64,000 nt of DNA from Salvelinus alpinus (Eukaryota > Chordata > Actinopteri > Salmoniformes > Salmonidae), in assembly GCF_045679555.1 (NCBI RefSeq), contig NC_092100.1, positions 37,310,865-37,374,864 on the forward strand, written 5' to 3'. The notes beneath the pieces were generated by a model. That model was given only the letters and a program-made list of their open reading frames with translations. It ran no database searches and was not told the origin of the DNA. This document shows positions 15,462 to 26,852 of this stretch, in pieces; position 1 is the stretch's first letter; each line of letters starts with the position of its first letter. Made by a program: the position numbers and the translations under genes.

Positions 15462-17394
15462 TTACGGATAAGCCACTTTCTCACAAATCCCTAACTTCAG
15501 TTGACCACATTGTGCATCATTCCAGCTCTGCTCTGTGTTAGAATAAATGAAGCTTCTCTCAGCATAGTCCTCTTCACCGCCGTAACTGTTAGGCTCTCCA
15601 CTCTTCCAGTACCTGTAACCAATCAAGACCCAGCCCTCAGTTTACAAACACAAAGTAAATGGAATGTAATGTAAAGAAATTGAGGCCTGTGGCTTTAAAT
15701 GAAATACAGTTATTATGGGACATTAGATTATTTAATTGTCTTACTGTATGGTCAGTGGTGTTCCATCCACCCATTTCCATGACCCCTCTGTCTCTCTGTC
15801 AGACAGACCAATCCAGAACATCCCATTGAATCCATTGATCAAATTCTAAAGTATTGGCACAGACATTTAATGTCAACAAAACTCACTGAATCCTTCATCA
15901 ATAACTAGGGCCAGTTGTTTTCTGTTTTTTTTCTTTCATCAATATTTCCATCATTATCCACTAGGGTTGCTGCAGGTATAAAATCCTAGGAAATGTTAAA
16001 TGACACAAGCTTGAGGGTTTGGTGGGGGGGATCCCCTAAGCCTTGAAAGTCACTAGACCTGGGTTCGAGTCTCGGTTGGGACTACCCTCTGAAATCGCTA
16101 CAACATACTTCCACGGTTGGTTTCATTGACTCGCCTGTTAAACTGCTCCTAATTGACAAATGTTTTGCTTCAACTTCCAAGTCCGTTGGAGAGGATCAGC
16201 TTGAGCGAAGTGACGTGACGTGTAGAATCACTGATCTACAAATAGTTTCCCCTGCCAAATAATAGGCTTTGTGCAATTAAAATGTGTAGAGCTACACCAT
16301 CCCAGGCGATTGATTGATTAAAGAACATTTCCTAGAATTTTCTACCTGAAGCAAACCTAGTGGATAATGACGGAAATAACAGTTAAAGAAAAAATAAATG
16401 ATAATAATAATAAAAAAATCACCAAAACAGCTACCAATAACTACAACACCATTTCTACTGCTGCTACTACCACTATCCATGTACCCCTTTTCTCTCCCCT
16501 CCCCTCCTTTTTCCCCTCTTCTCTTCCTTTCCCCTCCCCTCCTTTTTCCCCCGCTTCTCTCTCTCTGTCCCTCTCTCTCTCTCTGTCTCTCTGTCTCACC
16601 TGTTCCTCTCTGCTGTCTATGATCACCAGGTCTGCTCCTCTCCTTACACAGTCCTGTTTGCTCTGCTCCCAAGTCTTCCCCACAGTGGAGAAGAGGTAAA
16701 AACTGGATCCAAAGTGACACCATCCCATTTTAAAATGATGCTCTGTTGAAGAGCAAAGGAGAACACATGTTCAAGCAGCAGCTTTATACTCGAAAACCCA
16801 TGGACCCAATAACACTAATAATGACAAAAATAATTGTGATTGTTATGGTATGTGTGTGTGATTGAATTCCAGCCAGTCCAAATGGTGTGGTCAGATAAGG
16901 ATAACTCACTCACCCATAAACAATAATTTATTTTGAAGGTTATCTATCTCCCCCTTTAGCTGGTCTGTCTCTGTCAATAGCTTAGTCTGCTCCTCCTCAA
17001 AGTCACCTGCCACTCCGTTGTCTGCAAAGAAACATAAAAAGCAATGACCAAAATAATCACACTAAAACAACCTGACTATTAATGATATAAAACTGGGTAA
17101 ACTCACAGTGGACACAAAGGCCTATGATCCCAGTCAGTAAAAGAACGCACAGCAGCCCCAGACACACTACAGCAACTTTGAGGTGGTTACTCCTTGCTGA
17201 GGATCAAAGACATGATTTACAGTTTACTATGGCGCAGCTTACCAGGTTGTGAAAGATGCGTGTGTTGTTTTTTTTATCTTACCAAATTGTTGCCTTCCTG
17301 CCATACCACTGGAGGTGACATCCTGGGTCTCAATGTTGGGGTCATGAAGAACCTTTACGGTTTCAAAACTAATATTAGCATAAATATTCTCCAT
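15462..17394 (-). CDS. C-type lectin receptor, type II membrane protein (CD209/CLEC4-like), six exons
   Basis: Exons, minus strand: 17394-17283, 17196-17107, 17021-16914, 16742-16600, 15845-15745, 15612-15462; 705 coding bases, 234 residues. Every intron is GT-AG and phases agree (1,1,1,0,2). The product should be a cell-surface sugar-recognising receptor. Residues 1-44 are cytoplasmic (starts MENIYANISFE; Tyr at 5); 45-66 form the membrane anchor (VAVVCLGLLCVLLLTGIIGL); 69-104 are an acidic, heptad-like stalk; about 110-230 form the C-type lectin domain with GWC (110-112), C135, WIGL (162-165), EPN (191-193), WND (215-217), C220 and C228. EPN predicts mannose/GlcNAc-type calcium-dependent binding (family knowledge). 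Odd points: Tyr201 stands where the core cysteine (EDC) is expected, and Phe118 where the long-form N-terminal pair needs a cysteine. The start ATG has G at -3 and +4. The frame is intact, so expression is likely. Confidence 0.88.
16480..16600. repeat. polypyrimidine tract, CT-rich, beside lectin splice donor
   Basis: CCCCTCC, TTCCCC and (CT)n blocks on the plus strand. On the lectin (minus) strand this is a GA-rich run starting within a few bases of the donor that ends exon 4. Confidence 0.9.
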
Positions 17395-17767
17395 AACATC
17401 AGTACTTTTCAGTTCATCCTTCTCAATGGTGTCAGTTGGTAAAGGTTATACTGAGTCTATACAGTGTTTTAAAACTGTATCTGTCCCTTCACCATCCTAT
17501 TTTTTGACTGACATTTACAGAGTCGGTCAAATAAGGCGATACATATTTCAACACTGTCAAGAAAAGAGAACCAAAAGTAAAACTTCTGGTTAGGGTTGCG
17601 GAACCTCTAACATTATATTGAGAGAGGCATGTTTTTAAACTGAATTCTCTGTGATTTTCGAGTGGTGAGTTCATAATTTGTACAGAAGTAGCTAGCTAGT
17701 TATGCTAAAGTTAGCTAACCAAAATAATGTTTACAATGCCATGGCTGAATGCCTCTTGCATTAACTC
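17395..17767 (-). promoter_or_regulatory. 5' flank of the lectin gene (putative promoter region)
   Basis: This is the stretch upstream of the lectin ATG, before the TTAA-type element begins at 17768. No convincing TATA box or defined factor site was identified. A TAGCTAGCTAG run lies at about 17690-17700. The assignment is by position only. Confidence 0.3.
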
Positions 17768-18737
17768 TTAACTTCTCTGCGCTACGGATCCCTTTTACGG
17801 GATCATTTTCCTAAACAACCGCTGAATTGCAGAGCGCAAAATATTACTAAAAATATTTATAATCATGCAATCACAAGTGAAATATACCAAATCACAGCTT
17901 AGCTTGTTGTTAATCCACCTATCGTGTCAGATTTTGAAAATATGCTTTGCAGCGAAAGCAATCTAAGCTTTTGTGAGTGTATCAATCAATGCTAGAACAG
18001 CTAGCCCCAAATTAGCATGGTCACGAAAGTCAGAAAAGCAATCAAATGAATCGCTTACCTTTGATAATCTTCGGATGTTTGCACTCACGAGACTCCCAGT
18101 TACACAATAAATGTTATTTTTGTTCGATAAATATTATTTTTATAACAAAAAAACGCCATTTGGGTTGCGCGTTATGTTCAGAAGACCAAAGCCTCGTTCC
18201 GTTCGACGAAAATTCCAAAAGGTATCCGTAATGGTCGTAGAAACATGTCAAATGTTTTTTATAATCAATCCTCAGGTTGTTTTTAAGAAACATAATCGAT
18301 AATATTTCAACCGGACCGTAACCTATTCAATAAGAGAGAAAAAGAAAATGGAGAGCTACCCTCTCGCGCGCAGGAACTAATCAGAGGACACCTGACTACT
18401 TTTGAAAAATCTCGCTCATTTTTCAAAATAAAAGCCCGAAACTATATCTAAAGCCTGGTCACAGCCTGAGGAAGCCATTGGAAAATGAATCTGGTTGATA
18501 CCCCTTTAAATGGAAGAAAGACGGGCCAGGAAACACAGATAAAAAATATAAAAAATCACTTCCGGGTTAGATTTTCTCAGGTTTTCGCCTGCAGAATCAG
18601 TTTTGTTATACTCACAGACAATATTTTGACAGGTTTGGAAACTTTGGAGTGTTTTCTATCCTAATCTGTAAATTGTATGCATATTCTACGATCTGGACCT
18701 GAGAAATAGTCCGTTTACCTTGGGAACGTTATTTTAA
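17768..18737. mobile_element. TTAA-bounded non-autonomous DNA element (right end lost)
   Basis: Begins TTAACTTCTCTGCGCTACGG and contains, in the order I recall for a common salmonid TTAA-target element, AATTGCAGAGCGC, CACAATAAATG, TTGTTCGATAAA, GCGCGTTATGTTCAG, GTCGTAGAAACATGTCAAA and GGTTTTCGCCTGCAG. TTAA targets are typical of piggyBac. The expected right terminus is missing; the sequence passes into a Tc1-like element at about 18738. No protein is encoded. Confidence 0.65.
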
Positions 18738-19011
18738 AAATTCCACATTATCTTGTGTTACAGTCTGAATTCAAACATTTTCTCACCCATCTACATAAAA
18801 TACCCCATAATGACAAAGTGAAAACATGTTTTTAGAAATGTTTGCAAATTCATTGAAAATGAAATACATAAATATCAAATTTAAATAAGTATTCACACCC
18901 CTGAGTCAGTACAGTACATATTAGCTGTAATCGCTGTCAAAAGTGATTCTATGTGCCTTTCTGGGTAAGTCTCTGATTTTCACACCTGGATTGTACAATC
19001 ATTGCACATTA

Positions 19012-19634
19012 TACATTATACCCAGTTGATTAACTCACCCACTCGCACAAATCTTAAATGCCCAGATACATCTACCCTGATTGATTTGATATTAACAAAT
19101 GTTCCAGATAAATCATTACAAAAAACACCAACCGCAGAATATTTAAGTAACCATTGTGCTGTTGTTGCTGTTAGAAATATTAAGGTTCCTAAGACAAACC
19201 CACGTTTTGTTCGTAAGAGAAACTTGAAGTGTTTTAATGAGCAGGCTTTCTTTCATGATTTGTTTGATTTTGACTGGAGCAAGATTGAGCTTATCCCTGA
19301 TGTGGAAACTGCCTGGATATTCTTTCATGATGTTTTTTTCCAAATAGTAAACAAACATGCCCCATTCCGCAGGTTCAGGTTTAAAGGGCGGGATAATCCA
19401 TGGTTTTCTTCTGAGCTGTCTTGTATTATTCACGACCGTAATCTAGCCTGGGCTAAAGCAAGGAAATCATGTTCTGATGCTGATTGGCTTATTTTTAGGC
19501 AGTTACGAAACAAGTGTTCTTTTCTTCTCCGGAAGGCCAAGTCTGAATATTTTATGTCTGTTACCACTGATAACCTGAAAGACCCTAGAAAGTTTTGGAA
19601 GGCTATTAAGTCTATGTCTGGTAACAGTAATGTT
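19012..19634 (+). pseudogene. LINE ORF2 N-terminal piece (end of endonuclease and linker)
   Basis: The frame shows DTSTLIDLILTN and LSNHCAVVAVRN, the SDH-type closing part of an apurinic endonuclease domain (here SNH replaces the catalytic SDH), then NPWFSSELSCIIHDRN and AWAKARKSCSDADW of the linker before reverse transcriptase. It ends at KSMSGNSN, where the L1-like insertion begins; the frame resumes at 22204 as GNSNVNELP. The 5' part of the endonuclease is absent. Confidence 0.75.
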
Positions 19635-22203
19635 TTTAATTTTTTTAGGGGTGGATCAGCTTAATATTGCAGAAAGAATGTTGCTTCCAATGTAATTGTC
19701 TGCATCATTTCCAATCCCCCATATTTTTGGGGTAAATATATATATCCATATACGCATGCATACATATACACATATATACATACAGTACATATACCTATAT
19801 AGACATATACTTTTTAAAGGATATACCTTTATTATTATTCCCCGCAAACCCTACCACCGATCCCCCAATTGGAGTAAACTAATAAACACTTCTGCTTTTA
19901 CTTTCAATTTAAACATCTTATACACATTTTACAGACACAGTCTACTTTACAATAGTTCTCTCTTGTTTGTTCTTAGTCCTTCCTCTATTTCTGATGTCCA
20001 TCCAGTTTGATTTCTATTTGTAACTGTGCTATTTCACAAAAGTTCCGAACCTATATACATTTTACATATCCCGTATGTTTTACATTGTTTATCTTGTTAT
20101 TAGTCCCACCCTTCAGCTCCATTCAACCCCTCCCATCTATCTCTCAACATCATCCATTTCGGATTTCTATTTGCCATATATTTTTCAACTGTGCTGTGAT
20201 GCTTCACAAAAGAATTGAACCTTCCTATTCTCATAGTTTCTACAGATTGTAAATTAAAAATAAACATTTTTGCTAAAATAATTATTATATTATTGATTGA
20301 TTGACTATGGCTTTTCAAATCACCCAGTATTGCTATCTGTAGCATTAGTTCTAGGCAAATGTTGCAATTCTTCAGCCATTCCTGGACCTGTGACCAAAAA
20401 CGAGCTACATATGGACAATACCAAAATAAATGATCTAATGACTCTGTCTCCTCACAGCAGAATCTGCAGACCTGGGAAGATTGTATTCCCCATATATATA
20501 ACATTCTATTAGTTGCAAGAATTTTGTATAGTAGTTTAAATTGAAAAATTTGAAGTTTTGAATCTGGCGTTGTTTTGCGTATCAATTCATAAACCATGTG
20601 CCATGGAATGGGTACATCGAAAATCTCTTCCCAACTATTTTGCAATTTATATGGCACAGCTGTCAGTTGTTTGGTCCTTAAATGAAATTGGTTAATGTTT
20701 TTATTTATCACACTTTTCTTTAACCATTTATGTTCTTTAATACAGGGCCGACATACAAGTTCCTTACTTTTTCCCCTTCTACTTGCCTCTTCCATTTTTG
20801 TGGTAATGCTGCAATTAATTGGTTGTAATTTTGGGTAGAGCAGACATTTCCATATGTCTGTGTTAGCTGCATGTGTGACATAACTCCACCAATCCCATTT
20901 ATGATATCATTCACAAAAATTATACCTTTTTTAAAAATTTCTTCGATAAATACAGTTTTTTTAATCAATTAGTATATTTGAATTTAACCACAATATTTGT
21001 TGTACTATTTGTTCCGTCCTTTCAGGTGGATTAAACTGAAATTGCAACCAACTTTCTAAGGCTTGTTTAAAAAATAAAGAGAGATTATTTCCTTTTCAAA
21101 CAACCGAAAGTGAGCAGGTGTAATCTGAATAAAGGGGAAAAGGCCCTTCTTGAATATAGGATGAGACATTCGTACCAATTGACTAGAGAATCAGTTTGGA
21201 TTTAAGTATAAGTTTTGTATGACTGATGCCTTTAGTGAGAGGTCTAATGCTTTAATATTTAATAATTTCTGCCCTCCGAATTCATATTCATTATATAAAT
21301 AGGCCCTTTTAATTTTATCTGGCTTGCCGTTCCAAATTAAATGGAATATTCTTTGTTCATATAATTTAAAAAGCAGGTCACTAGGTGTAGGCAAAACCAT
21401 AAGCAAATAGGTAAACTGTGATATGACTAAAGAGTTAATCAGGGTGATTTTTCCACAAATAGACAGGTATTTTCCTTTCCATGGTAGCAAGATCTTATAT
21501 ATTTTTGCTAACCTTGTATAAAAATGTATTGGAGTGAGATCATTTCTTTCTTTTGGGATTTGTATACCGAGTATGTCCACATCTCCGTCAGACCATTTAA
21601 TTGGTAAACTACATGGTAATGTAAAATGTGCATTTTTTTTGTGATCCAATACATAATATGGTACATTTATCATAATTTGGTTTTAATCCAGAAAGGATAG
21701 CAAAAGTATCTAGATCCTCTAAGAGGCCGTGGAGAGACTCTAATTGTGGTTTTAAAAGAAAACATGAATCATCAGCGTACAATGACACCTTAGTTTTTAA
21801 GCCACGGATTTCTAATCCCTTAATATTATTATTTGAACTAATCTTAACAGCTAACATTTCGATGGCAATAATAAATAGATATGCCGATAGTGGACAACCT
21901 TGTTTTACTCCTCTAGATAGTTTAAAACTTTCTGAGATGTAGCCATTATTTACTATTTTACACCTAGGGTTACTATACATAACTTTAACCCATTTTATAA
22001 GAGATTCCCCAAAATTGAAATATTCCAGGCATTTATATATAAACTCCAGTCGTACTTTATCAAAAGCCTTTTCAAAATCAGCTATGAAAACCAGGCCTGG
22101 TGTCCCCGATATTTCATAGTGTTCAATTGTTTCCAGTACTTGTCTTATATTATCTCCAATGTATCGTCCATGTAAAAAACCTGTCTGATTAGGATGAATA
22201 ATA
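19635..22203 (-). mobile_element. L1/Tx1-like LINE, 5'-truncated, nested in the RSg-1-like LINE
   Basis: Flanked by a perfect 13-bp duplication TAACAGTAATGTT (19622-19634 and 22204-22216). On the minus strand it ends in a short A-rich tail next to the left copy. Its 3' UTR (19640-20100) has a (TA)-rich section at 19738-19805. Length about 2.57 kb; the 5' part is missing, as expected from target-primed reverse transcription. Confidence 0.88.
20100..21980 (-). pseudogene. L1/Tx1-like reverse transcriptase remnant
   Basis: Minus-strand pieces in order: 21980-21609 with RGVKQGCPLSAYLFIIAIEM (motif B) and VSLYADDSCFLL (motif C); 21673-21191 with LGIQIPKERNDL and WKGKYLSICGKITLINSLVI, the L1-type thumb; 20968-20720; and 20795-20100 with CRFCCEETESLDHLFWYC, a C-terminal CCHC-like knuckle. 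At least three frameshifts separate them. The knuckle and the WKGKYLS-type block set it apart from the L2-like LINEs of the window. Confidence 0.8.
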
Positions 22204-23907
22204 TAACAGTAATGTTAATGAATTACCGTCATGTGTTTTGAAGGACTCTGTTGCTGTATATGACAAAACTGAAATGCTGAATTGTTTCAATGAGCACTTT
22301 GTATCATCTGGTAGGCTGTTTGATTCAGTGTCCTCTGTCTCTGTACAACCCTGTGTGGATGAACCAGTGAGAGCTGGTCAAACTTTTAGCTTTTTGCCAT
22401 TCTCAGTGCAGGTGGTACATAAAGGCCTGAAATCATTAGATCAGAGAAAGCCTGCAGGTCCTGATCTTTTGGATCCCTGCATTTTTAAATCTGGCAGCTG
22501 ATTTCATAGCTGAACCACTTACATACTGTATCTGTTCAATCTAACCCTGGAATGTAATGAAATTCTGAAAATCTGGAAATCAGCATTTGTCCTACCACTT
22601 TTAAAAGGGGGAGATCCAACTCTTTTAAATAATTATAGGCCAATCTCAAAGCTGTCACCCCTGGTCAAAATACTTGAAACCCTTGTGAGTAAACAGCTAA
22701 AATAGTTTTTATTTACTAACTCTATTTTATCAATGTACCAATCGGACTTCAGGAAGAAGCATAGCACAATTACAGCAGCCATGAAAGTTTTAAATGATAT
22801 CACTGAAGCCCTTGACAAAAAAACAGCACTGTGTCTCACTTTTTATTGATCTCTCTAAGACTTTTGATACAGTTGATCAGGCAGAGATTGTCGAGTGTAG
22901 GTCTTTCAGAGCATGCAGTTGCATGGTTTGCTAACTATCTGTCTGATAGAACTCAGTGCACTCAATTTGATGGGCTTATGTCTGTTAAATTGTCTGTCTT
23001 TAATGGTGTGCCCCAAGGCTCTGTACTTGGTCCTCTCTTATTCACTATTTATATAAATGATTTAGACAAAAATGTCCAAAATGCGCAAATTCATTTTTAT
23101 GCTGATGATACTGTTATTTATTGTTGTGCCTCGTCTCTTACAAAAGCTATCCAGAACTTGCAAACTGCTTTTTATACTGTTCAACATACCTTGTGTCAAT
23201 TGAAGCTTATCCTCAATACTGACAAAACTAAGCTAATGGTGTTTTCTAAAGCAAGAAATAGACCTCTGAACCTTTCACCTATTACTACTTGTCAGGGCAA
23301 GGAGATTGAGGTTGTAACCTCATATAAATATCTTGGAATTTTAATTGATGACGGCTTCTCTTTTAAATTGCATATTCAACAATTTACAAAAAAATGTAGG
23401 CTGAAATTGGGATTTTATTTTAGGAATAAGGCCTGTTTTTCTTTTGAAGCCAGAAGGAGGCTAGTATCAGCTACATTTATGCCTTTACTAGACTATGGGG
23501 ATATTTTATATATGAATGCTTCCGCTCAGTGTTTGAGATCAATTGACACCCATGGCACTTTGAGATTTATTTTAAACTGTAAAACCCTTACGCACCACTG
23601 CACTTTGTATACCAGGGTTGGCTGGCCTTCTCTAGTCACTCGTAGGCTCAGTCACTGGTATACTTTTATTTATAAAGCCAATTTGGGTTTACTACCTTTT
23701 TATTTGGGCATTTTTATTGTTCAGAAATGTGGTGGGTGTTCTCTTCGTTCGCTGGACTTTATCTTGCTAACTGTTCCAAATGTCCGAACTGAATTTGGTA
23801 AAAGGGCTTTTATGTACTCTGCGCCATCGTCTTGGAACGCCTTACAAAATACTTTTAAACTGGAAGAACTTGTCCCGATTGGTATTTTTAAAATCACTGA
23901 TGAATGA
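22204..23907 (+). pseudogene. LINE ORF2 reverse-transcriptase piece
   Basis: The sequence continues as CVLKDSVAVYDKTEMLNCF, LKSLDQRKPAGPD, NNYRPISKLSPL, FIDLSKTFDTVD (motif A), [19 protein letters not shown] (motif B) and FYADDTVIYC (motif C, both aspartates present). The thumb region ends at 23907. There is a stop after FKSGS (22499-22501), another in SKQLK* (about 22700) and a frameshift near 22850, so the catalytic motifs persist in a dead frame. Confidence 0.8.
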
Positions 23908-24264
23908 TCTTGAGACTGATTCCCTGACCTTTCAATGTTTTTAATTTGCTGTTTTAGATTTTTGTTATACTCTTGTGAATTCAATGGTTTTTACTAGATT
24001 ACTTGTAGTTTTTCATGTTGTTTGTCTGTAATTTTTGTAATGACTTGGTGCTGCCTATCTTGGCCAGGACGCTCTTGAAAAAGAGATTTTAAATCTCAAT
24101 GAGCCCTTCCTGGTTAAATAAAGGTTAAATAAAATAAAAAATAAAATACTTTTTTTAATACTGCAAGCTCCGTCAAGTTGGTTGTTGATCATTGCTAGAC
24201 AGCAATTTTCAAATCTTGCCATAGAATTTCAAGCCAATTTAAGTCAAAACTGTAGCTAGGCCAC

Positions 24265-24603
24265 TCAAGCATTCAATACCATCTTGGTAAGCGACTCCAG
24301 TGTATATTTGGCCTTGTGTTTCAGGTTATTTTCCTGCTGAAACGTGAATTTGTCTCCCAGTGTCTGGTGAAAAGCAGACTGAAACAGGTTTTCCTCTAGG
24401 ATTTTGCCTGTGCTTATCGCTATTCCTTTTCTTTTTATTATGAAAAACTCCCTAGTCCTTGCCGATGACAAGCATACCCATAACATGATGCAGCCACCAT
24501 CATGCTTGAAAATATGAAGAGTTGTTCTCAGTGATGTGTTGTGTTGGATTTGCCCCAAACATAAAGCTTTGTATTCAGGACATAAAGTTAATTTCTTTGC
24601 CAC
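24265..24603 (-). pseudogene. Tc1-like transposase fragment of the split element
   Basis: A minus-strand frame of 112 residues contains HIFKHDGGCIMLW, LFQSAFHQTLGDKFTFQQ and ENNLKHKAKYTLESL. These match the middle of a Tc1 transposase (KHGGGSIMLW ... FQQDNDPKH). The second catalytic aspartate is replaced by glutamate (QQEN). The flanking frames are broken, so this is a remnant. Confidence 0.75.
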
Positions 24604-24716
24604 ATTTTTATTTTGTTATTTTTATTCTGTACAAGCTTTTCACTCTGTCATTTAGGTTAATATTGTGGAGTAACTACAATGCTATTGAGCCATCCTCAGT
24701 TCTCTTATAACAGCCA

Positions 24717-25372
24717 TTAAGGATGGCAGTTCTTAAGGATTGGACAATTTTTTTCAATTTCTGCCCTAAATGACATACCCAGATCAAACTGCCTGTAGCT
24801 CAGGCCCTGAAGCAAGGATATGCATATCCTTGGTACCATTTGAAAGGAAACACTTTGAAGTTTATGGAAATGATGAAAGGAGTGTAGTAGAATATAACAC
24901 AATAGATCTGGTAAAAGATAATACAAGGAAAAAACCAACTGTTATGTATTTTTTGTACCATCGTCTTTGAAATGCAAGAGAAAGGCCATAATGTATTATT
25001 CCAGCCCAGGTGCAATTTAGATTTTGGCCACTAGATGGCATCAGTGTATGTGCAAAGTTTTAGACTGATCCAATGAACCATTGCATTTCTGTTCAAGCTT
25101 TTGTATGAAGACTGCCCAAATGTTTATTAATAACTTTTCATGTTCAAAATTGTGCACTCTCCTCAAACAAAAGCATGGTATTCTTTCACTGTAATAGCTA
25201 CTGTAAATTGGACAGTGCCGTTAGATTAACAAGAATATACATTTCTGCCAATATCAGATATGTCTATGTCCTGGGAAATTTTCTTGTTACTTACAACCTC
25301 ATGCTAATCGCATTAGCTTATGTTAGCTCAACCGTCCCGTGGAAGGGACACCGATCCCAAATAAGTTTTTAA
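24717..25372. mobile_element. TTAA-bounded non-autonomous DNA element, short version
   Basis: TTAA at 24717-24720 and 25369-25372. The body shows GCCTGTAGCTCAGG, GGATATGCATATCC, CACAATAGATCTGGTAAAAG, GATTTTGGCCACTAGATGGC and ACCGTCCCGTGGAAGGGACA. The same blocks recur at 47111-48115. The left end is partly duplicated (TTAAGGATGGCAGTTC then TTAAGGAT). No protein is encoded. Confidence 0.8.
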
Positions 25373-25932
25373 ACTCTGTAACTGTTTTAAAGTCACCATT
25401 GGCCTCATGGTGAAATCCCTGAGCGGTTTCCTTCCTCTCTGACAACTGAGTTAGGAAGGATGACTGTGTCTTTGTGGTGACAGGGTGTATTGATACACAA
25501 TCCAAAGTGTAATTAATAACTTCACTGTGCTCAAAGGGATATTCAATGTCTGCTTTTCTTATTTTTACCCATCTACCAATAGGAGCCCTTCTTTGAGATG
25601 CATTGGAAAACCTCCCTGGTCTTTGTGGTTGAATCTGTGTTTGAAATCCCTCGACTGAGGGACCTTACAGATAAATGTATGTGTGGGGTACAGAGATGAG
25701 GTAGTCATTGAAAAATCATGTTAAACACTATCATTACACACAGAGTGAGTCTAATGCAACTTAATGTGACTTGTTAAGCACATTTTTACTCCTGAACTTA
25801 TTTAGGCTTGCCATAACACAGGGGTTGAAAACTTTTTGGCTCAAGATATTTCAGCTTTCCATTTTTTTTTATTATTTTGTAAGAAAATCAAAGAATCTAA
25901 TTCCACTTTGACATTATGGGGTATTATACAAC

Positions 25933-26852
25933 GGGTGGTTCTAATCCTGAATGCTAATTGCTTAATTAATCAATCAATCAAGTTTATTTTATATAGCCCT
26001 TCGTACATCAGCTAATATCTCGAAGTGCTGTACAGACACCCAGCCTAAAACCCCAAACAGCAAGCAATGCAGGTGTAGAAGCACGTGGCTAGGAAAAACT
26101 CCCTAGAAAGGCCAAAACCTAGGAAGAAACCTAGAGAGGAACCAGGCTATGAGGGGTGGCCAGTCCTCTTCTGGCTGTGCTGGGTGGAGATTATAACAGA
26201 ACTATGCCAAGATGTTCAAAATGTTCATAAGTGACAAGCATGGTCAAATAATAATCATGAATAATTTTCAGTTGGCTTTTCATAGCCGATCATTAAGAGT
26301 TGAAAATAGCAGGTCTGGGACAGGTGGCGGTTCCATAACCGCAGGCAGAACAGTTGAAACTGGAATAGCAGCAGGGCCAGGCGGACTGGGGACAGCAAGG
26401 AGTCATCATGCCCGGTAGTCCTGACGTATGGTCCTAGGGCTCCGGTCCTCCGAGAGAGAGAAAGAAAGAGAGAATTAGAGAGAGCCAAGATTTTCAAAAT
26501 GTTCATAAATGACAAGCATGGTCAAATAATAATCAGGAATAAAAGTCAGTTGGCTTTTCATAGCCGATCATTAAGAGTTGAACAGGTAGGGGTTCCATAA
26601 CCGCAGACAGAACAGTTCGTCTTTGTTAAAACAGCATTCCAGATGGTGTCTATTCCACAAGTTACCATCGGCTAAATCTATGATGTTAAAATGCCTATGT
26701 ACTCTGTTCCATCTGACTGCGCAATCCACTGTCTCATCAGCCCAGCCAGGCAATTTATAAACTTTATCTCCACTGTAGAAAGCATCTAGACATTATCTCA
26801 CATTTATTTTAGACTAACATTTCGTTTTCAACAGAGGAGATTTGTATAAACC
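25933..26852. mobile_element. uncharacterised repeat split by an L2 3' end
   Basis: CGGGTGGTTCTAATCCTGAA (25933 onward) and TTAAAACAGCATTCCAGATGG ... GGAGATTTGTATAAACCT (26625-26852) are halves of one salmonid repeat by recall. They are separated by L2 3'-UTR sequence at 25969-26622. Confidence 0.5.
25969..26622 (-). mobile_element. L2-like LINE 3' UTR fragment (minus)
   Basis: Closely matches the 3' UTR at 60240-61040: TTTATATAGCCCTTCG, CTAGGAAGAAACCTAGAGAG, GACAAGCATGGTCAAATAAT and TGGTCCTAGGGCT. It holds one complete and one shortened 287-bp-type unit. The tail is TTGATTGATTGATTAA on the minus strand. The copy is 5'-truncated before the coding region. Confidence 0.8.

Larger units (their letters stand above)
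19012..24148 (+). mobile_element. RSg-1-like LINE inserted in the Tc1-like element, itself split
   Basis: Coding pieces at 19012-19634, 22238-22501 and 22505-23907 run in one orientation. The 3' end at 24030-24148 has CTTGGCCAGGACGCTCTTG, GGTTAAATAAAGG and an A-rich tail. It lies between CACATTAT and TTTTTTAATACTGCAAG, which are adjacent in the host Tc1 sequence as I recall it. An L1-like LINE sits inside at 19635-22203. The tail resembles that of the LINE at 29.4-31.5 kb, so both belong to one broad group. Confidence 0.8.

Noticed and set aside
16030..16075. B-box-like GGGTTCGAGTCTC, possible tRNA or SINE in a lectin intron
   Set aside because: No A box or acceptor pairing and no recognisable SINE tail; too weak to call. 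The same applies to GGGTTCGAATCTC at 57440.
16367..16723. Single long frames across 16.3-16.7 kb
   Set aside because: The real coding part is lectin exon 4 (16742-16600); the remainder is intronic GA/CT-rich sequence read through.
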